A stretch of 9,647 nucleotides of DNA from CAZYWA01 sp964650975 [NCBI: uncultured bacterium] (GTDB taxonomy: Bacteria > JADJOY01): the NCBI GenBank assembly GCA_964650975.1, contig CAZYWA010000295.1:1-9647 (forward strand), written 5' to 3'. This document shows positions 6,818-9,647 of this stretch, piece after piece. A program made the translations under genes and the position numbers. Position 1 is the stretch's first letter; each line of letters begins with the position of its first letter. Under the pieces are notes generated by a model, which searched no databases, was not told the DNA's origin, and was given only the letters and a program-made list of their open reading frames with translations.

Positions 6818-6924
6818 GTTCCCTCGGGGGGCTTTTCAAGCCCCCCGCCCCGGAAAAAGTGCTATTTTTTCGGGGCCCCACCCCCGAGCCGGCTCGCTAC
6901 GCTCGCCGCGCGCCTGCGGCGCGT
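6818..6924. repeat. Intergenic hairpin repeat, copy B with internal A/T-stem insert (convergent junction)
   Basis: This matches 2013-2085 at both ends but contains about 35 extra bases in the middle. It has four hairpins or palindromes in series. First, GGGGGGCTT (6826-6834), loop TTC, AAGCCCCCC (6838-6846). Second, GCCCCGGAAAAA (6847-6858), loop GTGCTA, TTTTTTCGGGGC (6865-6876), with one G-T pair. Third, the perfect palindrome CGAGCCGGCTCG (6885-6896). Fourth, CGCGCC (6909-6914), loop TGC, GGCGCG (6918-6923). The A5/T6 stem is the only A/T-rich patch in the neighbourhood and offers a T-run for plus-strand termination at 6865-6870. Confidence 0.75.
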
Positions 6925-6969
6925 GCCTTTCTTCGCCGCGCCGTAACGTGTTGAGGCAGGGCGCCGCGC

Positions 6970-6990
6970 TCACGGGAAGTCGACGAACAG
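6970..6990 (-). pseudogene. Stub matching the 3' end of the neighbouring acetyltransferase (FVDFP-stop)
   Basis: On the minus strand this reads R-L-F-V-D-F-P-stop. The intact acetyltransferase ends Y-W-F-V-D-F-P-stop at 7106-7126. Over 21 nt (6968-6988 versus 7104-7124) the two differ at two positions, both synonymous third-codon positions. Upstream of the stub the reading frame shows no further similarity. It may be a relic of a paralogue, a duplicated gene end, or one flank of an inserted palindromic element. Confidence 0.4.
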
Positions 6991-7001
6991 GCGGGAAGAG
7001 C

Positions 7002-7090
7002 GCGCTTCGAGAAGCGTGGGAGGGCTGCGGTCCCTCGCAGCCGCAGCGTCCCATCGCGATCCGACGCTGCGGACGCGACGGAGCGCGTCC
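7002..7090. repeat. Cluster of consecutive palindromes (REP/BIME-like)
   Basis: Four stems follow one another: CGCTT (7003-7007)/AAGCG (7012-7016); GGCTGCG (7023-7029)/CGCAGCC (7036-7042); CCGCAGCGTC (7041-7050)/GACGCTGCGG (7063-7072) with palindrome ATCGCGAT in its loop; and GGACGCG (7071-7077)/CGCGTCC (7084-7090). Neighbouring arms share bases, so the second and fourth stems compete with the third. It lies just downstream of the minus-strand acetyltransferase and may end its transcript. Confidence 0.65.
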
Positions 7091-7105
7091 CTCCGATCGC
7101 TTCGC

Positions 7106-8089
7106 TCACGGAAAATCGACGAACCAGTAGGCACCCGAGGCGCGGCGGCCGGAGCGCATGGCGGCGCGCGCCGACGGCTCGTTTCCTTCCAGCACCGTGC
7201 CGAAGAGCACGGCGTCGTCAGGGCCCGCGAGCAGCTCCACCATCCGACGATGCACGTGAGCCGCGATGCCGCGACCCCGGAACGTCTCGGCGAGCGCGGC
7301 CTCCAGCACGCAGAATCCGTCGAAGCAGAGATCGCTCGCCGCCTGGTAAGCGAAGAGCCCCGCCCAGGAGCCGTCGACCTTCACCTCGGCGAGCGCGCCG
7401 TTGCGCGCGGCCGCGTCGAGCTCCTCGCGGGTCTGGAGCCAGATCTGGTTGGGCCGGTGAATGGGCGAGCGCTCGCGCATTCGCTCGTACACCTCGCGAT
7501 AGCGGTCGAACGATTCCGGCGAAACGCGTTCCACCGGTTCGACGGCGAGCCCGGGCGGCGGCGTGGCTAGCTCGACGCTGCGCAGCTGGCCGAGCGTCGC
7601 CGCGAGATAGCGCACGTCGCAGCGGACCGGGCGCAGGCTGAGCTCGCGAAGCCGCTCGTCGGTCTCGGCGAAGACGCGGATCGCCCGCGGCGCGATGTGG
7701 CCGTACGCCTCGCTGAGCGCCTTGTCGACGATCTGCCAGCCGTTCCGGTCGACGATCGGGATGGTGGCGTGATCGAGCTGCACGAAGGGCCAGGTCACGT
7801 CGCCGCCGTAGAAGCGCAGCGAGGTCACCAGCCACTGGGTGACGCCGATGGGGAGCAGCTTGAACGCGTAATCCTCGAGCTCGGCCGTGGGGTACGGGCA
7901 GGCACGCTGAAAGCCGCGGGCGAAGTCGGGGTTCGCCACTCGATCGAGGTCCTCGCGAACCTGGCGCTCCGCCGCGCGCCGCAGGTGTGCGGCGTCGAGG
8001 TCGTGACGCAGCCAGCGCGGTGCCTGCTCGAGGCTTCGCTCGACACAGCGATCCACGAGGTGTTCGCTCACCGACCAGCTCGCGCTCAT
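7106..8089 (-). CDS. GNAT-family N-acetyltransferase with uncharacterised N-terminal half
   Basis: A 327-residue protein. The C-terminal part (about 180-320) is a GNAT domain. Acetyl-CoA motif A is ETFRGRGIAAHVHRRMVELL (268-287), with the pyrophosphate-binding R-G-R-G-I-A at 271-276. It is preceded by strands GLFAYQA (244-250) and DGFCVLEAAL (257-266). NEPSARAAMRSGR (303-315) is the usual Asn-containing helix that follows. The N-terminal 170 residues (for example LPIGVTQWLVTSLRFYGGDVTWPFVQLDH at about 79-107) do not match a domain I can name; they might be a second degenerate GNAT fold. The length, about twice a single GNAT domain, fits that idea. The start ATG (8089-8087) is preceded by a GAGAGG Shine-Dalgarno at 9-nt spacing on the minus strand. 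It is transcribed divergently from another GNAT gene 80 nt away and converges on the operon. The substrate is unknown. Confidence 0.82.
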   Translation of the reverse strand: MSASWSVSEHLVDRCVERSLEQAPRWLRHDLDAAHLRRAAERQVREDLDRVANPDFARGFQRACPYPTAELEDYAFKLLPIGVTQWLVTSLRFYGGDVTWPFVQLDHATIPIVDRNGWQIVDKALSEAYGHIAPRAIRVFAETDERLRELSLRPVRCDVRYLAATLGQLRSVELATPPPGLAVEPVERVSPESFDRYREVYERMRERSPIHRPNQIWLQTREELDAAARNGALAEVKVDGSWAGLFAYQAASDLCFDGFCVLEAALAETFRGRGIAAHVHRRMVELLAGPDDAVLFGTVLEGNEPSARAAMRSGRRASGAYWFVDFP

Positions 8090-8169
8090 GTTCGCCGGCC
8101 TCTCGTCGAACTGAATTCGTTGAACGTGCTCCGCGGCGATGCCACGGTAGCGGGCCGAGGACGCCGCCC
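8090..8169. promoter_or_regulatory. Divergent promoter region between two acetyltransferase genes
   Basis: An 80-base gap between divergent starts. It contains an imperfect dyad around a central GAATTC (AAC-T-GAATTC-G-TT, about 8109-8121), which could be a shared operator, but no convincing -35/-10 pair. GAGGA at 8157-8161 is the ribosome binding site of the plus-strand gene. Confidence 0.3.
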
Positions 8170-8784
8170 ATGAACGTCGAGCCTTCGAACGCGGAACCGA
8201 TGCACGTCGAGCGTGTCACCCTGGAAGGCCGCTTCGCGCGCCTGGTGCCAATGGACGCGAGCCACCTCGAGGCCTTCTACGAGATCGGTCTCGGTCACGA
8301 CATCTTCCGCTGGTACCCGTTCTCCGTCGACACCGAGGAAGAGATGCGCGACTACGTTCACGCGTGCCTCGGCTACCGCGACGCGGGTACCTGGCTGCCC
8401 TTCACCACCATCGACAAGGCGACCGGGAGGATCGCCGGCTCCACATCGTACCTGGCGATCGACCGCGAGCACCGGCGGCTCGAGGTGGGCGCGACGTGGC
8501 TGGGCGTGCCCTGGCAGCGCACCGCGCTCAACACCGAGGCCAAGTATCTCCAGCTCCGTCATTGCTTCGAGGTGCTCGGCTGCCGGCGGGTGGAATTCAA
8601 GACCGACTCGCTCAACGCCAGATCGCGCGCCGCGCTGCTCCGGATCGGCGCCATCGAGGAAGGTACCTTCCGCAATCACATGATCTGCCCCGGCGGCCGC
8701 CAGCGCCACAGCGTTTATTTCAGCGTCATCGACTCCGAGTGGCCGCGGGTGAAAGAGCACCTCGAGGCATTACTGGCGCGCTAG
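8170..8784 (+). CDS. GNAT N-acetyltransferase, RimJ/RimL type
   Basis: A 204-residue single-domain acetyltransferase of the Acetyltransf_3 (RimJ/RimL-like) group. The opening VTLEGRFARLVPMDASHLEAF (16-36) is the typical first strand and helix. ATWLGVPWQRTALNTEAKYL (108-127) is the subfamily form of motif A, followed by LRHCFEVLGCRRVEFKTDSLNARSRAALLRIGAIEEGTFRNHMI (129-172), where N149 and the R-S-R-A-A-L-L-R-I-G-A helix are hallmarks. It would transfer an acetyl group from acetyl-CoA to an amine of a protein N-terminus or small molecule; the acceptor is not predictable. ATG 8170 is chosen because GAGGA (8157-8161) is 8 nt upstream; ATG 8200 is an in-frame alternative 10 codons later with a weaker site. 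It is followed by a 140-nt gap with a nested inverted repeat. Confidence 0.87.
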   Translation: MNVEPSNAEPMHVERVTLEGRFARLVPMDASHLEAFYEIGLGHDIFRWYPFSVDTEEEMRDYVHACLGYRDAGTWLPFTTIDKATGRIAGSTSYLAIDREHRRLEVGATWLGVPWQRTALNTEAKYLQLRHCFEVLGCRRVEFKTDSLNARSRAALLRIGAIEEGTFRNHMICPGGRQRHSVYFSVIDSEWPRVKEHLEALLAR

Positions 8785-8786
8785 CC

Positions 8787-8895
8787 GCGATCGATTCGCG
8801 GGGCGGCGGGAGCCGTGCCCTCCCGACCGCGGTCGAGCAGGCCGGCGGTGGGAGGGACCGGCTCCCGCCGGTCCGCGAACCTCGCGATCGATCGC
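8787..8895. repeat. Nested inverted repeat between acetyltransferase and desaturase genes
   Basis: Three arm pairs are nested about one centre. The outer pair is GCGATCGAT (8787-8795) with ATCGATCGC (8887-8895). The middle pair is CGCGG (8797-8801) with CCGCG (8873-8877). The inner pair is GGCGGGAGCCGTGCCCTCCC (8805-8824) with GGGAGGGACCGGCTCCCGCC (8850-8869), which pairs at 18 of 20 positions. The loop contains palindrome GACCGCGGTC (8825-8834). It begins 2 bases after the acetyltransferase stop, so it may terminate that transcript, but no T-run follows. The layout resembles small dispersed palindromic elements. Confidence 0.7.
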
Positions 8896-8904
8896 AGCCC
8901 TGCC

Positions 8905-8913
8905 TGCTAGAAT
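8905..8913 (+). promoter_or_regulatory. Extended -10 promoter for the desaturase gene
   Basis: TGCTAGAAT is a TGn extended -10 with a hexamer TAGAAT matching TATAAT at five of six positions. It ends 11 nt before the ATG at 8925. There is no clear -35 and no Shine-Dalgarno, so the transcript would have a very short leader or be nearly leaderless. Confidence 0.5.
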
Positions 8914-8924
8914 CGTCGCTCGTC

Positions 8925-9647
8925 ATGCGCCCCAATCCGATCCTCTTCGCGATCCCGCTCTTCCTCGCGACCATGGCCGCGGAAGCCCTGTGGCTGCGCC
9001 GCGGCGGCCGCGGCCGGGCCTACGAAGCGCGCGACACGGCCGCCAGCTTGTCGATGGGGCTCGGCTATCTGGCGATCCAGGCGTTCTGGAAGACCGTCGA
9101 TTTCGGCGTCTATTCCGCCTTCTACCGGATCCGCCTGCTCGACATCGGCACCGGCCTCTGGGCCTGGATCGCGGTGATCGTGGGCTGGGATTTCTGCTAC
9201 TACGGCTACCACCGCGCGAGCCACGTGGTGCGGCTCTTCTGGGCCACTCACGTGAACCACCATTCGAGCCAGCGCTACAACCTCTCGACCGCGCTGCGCC
9301 AGAACTGGACGCCGTTCCTGGGCGGCCTCTTCTACGTCCCGCTGGCGCTCATCTGCTTCCGTCCCGAGATGATCCTGCTCGCCGGCGCGTGGAACCTGCT
9401 CTACCAGTACTGGATCCACACCGAGACCATCGATCGCATGCCCGCCTGGTTCGAGGCGGTCTTCAACACGCCTTCGCACCACCGGGTCCACCACGGCACC
9501 AATCCGCGGTACCTCGATCGCAACTACGCCGGGATCTGGATCGTGTGGGACAAGCTCTTCGGCACCTTCGAGCCGGAGGTGGAGCCGGTGGTCTACGGCC
9601 TCACCAAGAACATCCGCACCTTCAACCCGGTGACGATCGCGTTTCAC
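8925..9647 (+). CDS. Fatty acid hydroxylase / sterol desaturase family membrane di-iron enzyme, 3' end outside window
   Basis: Translation from ATG 8925 stays open for 241 codons to the window edge. All three histidine clusters of the fatty acid hydroxylase superfamily (PF04116) are present: H96-RAS-H100 in WDFCYYGYHRASH; H109-VN-H112-H113 in ATHVNHHSSQRYN; and H186-RV-H189-H190 in TPSHHRVHHGTN. H165 in YQYWIHTE is the extra conserved histidine often seen. Hydrophobic segments at about 4-24, 38-58, 76-93 and 129-160 indicate an integral membrane protein with the histidines facing the cytoplasm. These enzymes bind two irons and use O2 to hydroxylate or desaturate lipid chains or sterols. The NxRYLDRNYAGIWIVWDKLFGTFEPE segment is typical of the bacterial sterol desaturase family proteins. 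The acceptor lipid is unknown. It is driven by its own promoter-like extended -10. Confidence 0.92.
   Translation, partial: MRPNPILFAIPLFLATMAAEALWLRRGGRGRAYEARDTAASLSMGLGYLAIQAFWKTVDFGVYSAFYRIRLLDIGTGLWAWIAVIVGWDFCYYGYHRASHVVRLFWATHVNHHSSQRYNLSTALRQNWTPFLGGLFYVPLALICFRPEMILLAGAWNLLYQYWIHTETIDRMPAWFEAVFNTPSHHRVHHGTNPRYLDRNYAGIWIVWDKLFGTFEPEVEPVVYGLTKNIRTFNPVTIAFH

Noticed and set aside
6818-7105. CRISPR array or attachment site in the repeat-rich junction
   Set aside because: There is no regular repeat-spacer spacing, no cas gene, no integrase and no tRNA. The repeats are palindromes of differing sequence.
7106-8784. Toxin-antitoxin pair formed by the two GNAT genes
   Set aside because: GNAT toxins pair with small DNA-binding antitoxins in the same operon. 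Here two full-size enzymes are divergent and no antitoxin is seen.
8907-9647. Minus-strand open frame opposite the desaturase
   Set aside because: The plus strand encodes all three histidine clusters of a known family; the antisense translation is charged low-complexity sequence.
2191-9647. Sterol metabolism gene cluster
   Set aside because: The Rieske and desaturase genes belong to families with sterol-acting members but are 5.7 kb apart, separated by unrelated genes, and no sterol-synthesis gene is present.

Overview
This is a compact, very GC-rich bacterial stretch with strong G/C preference at third codon positions. It holds nine genes, of which the first and last run off the window edges. 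No rRNA, tRNA, CRISPR array, transposase or phage gene was seen. The gene families (Rieske monooxygenase-like, sterol-desaturase-like, lipoprotein esterase, covalent-FAD amine oxidase, EF-hand protein) suit a free-living GC-rich lineage such as Myxococcota, Candidatus Eisenbacteria, Gemmatimonadota or Acidobacteriota. No marker gene here decides between these, so the lineage is an inference.

Layout: (1) 1-715, minus: 5' part of a secreted alpha/beta-hydrolase-like protein. (2) 716-1232: divergent intergenic region with no convincing gene. (3) 1233-2012, plus: single EF-hand protein. (4) 2013-2190: convergent intergenic region carrying repeat copy A. (5) 2191-3210, minus: Rieske non-heme iron oxygenase with a DAF-36/KshA-like C-terminus. 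(6) 3352-6776, plus: a tight three-gene operon (lipoprotein esterase with a TPR-like tail, sarcosine/N-methyl-amino-acid oxidase-type flavoenzyme, short-chain dehydrogenase). (7) 6777-7105: convergent intergenic region packed with hairpins, with repeat copy B and a palindrome cluster flanked by a near-duplicated gene end. (8) 7106-8089, minus, and 8170-8784, plus: two divergent GNAT acetyltransferases. (9) 8785-8924: a nested inverted repeat and a promoter-like extended -10. (10) 8925-9647, plus: 5' part of a fatty acid hydroxylase/sterol desaturase family membrane enzyme.

How the genes work together: the three-gene operon is supported by spacing (9 nt, then a 4-nt GTGA overlap). It joins an outer-envelope hydrolase, an FAD oxidase and an NAD(P) dehydrogenase, which could be an ester- or amide-opening and oxidation route. 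The substrate cannot be read from the sequence. The divergent Rieske gene shares its upstream region with the operon and may be co-regulated. The Rieske and desaturase genes both belong to families with sterol-acting members, but no sterol-synthesis gene is present, so this link is weak.

The least explained content is the non-coding DNA. A hairpin-rich repeat occurs at both convergent gene junctions. A 20-bp stem is built into the end of the dehydrogenase gene. A palindrome cluster is bracketed by two near-identical copies of an acetyltransferase 3' end. I did not find a clearly novel multi-gene system.
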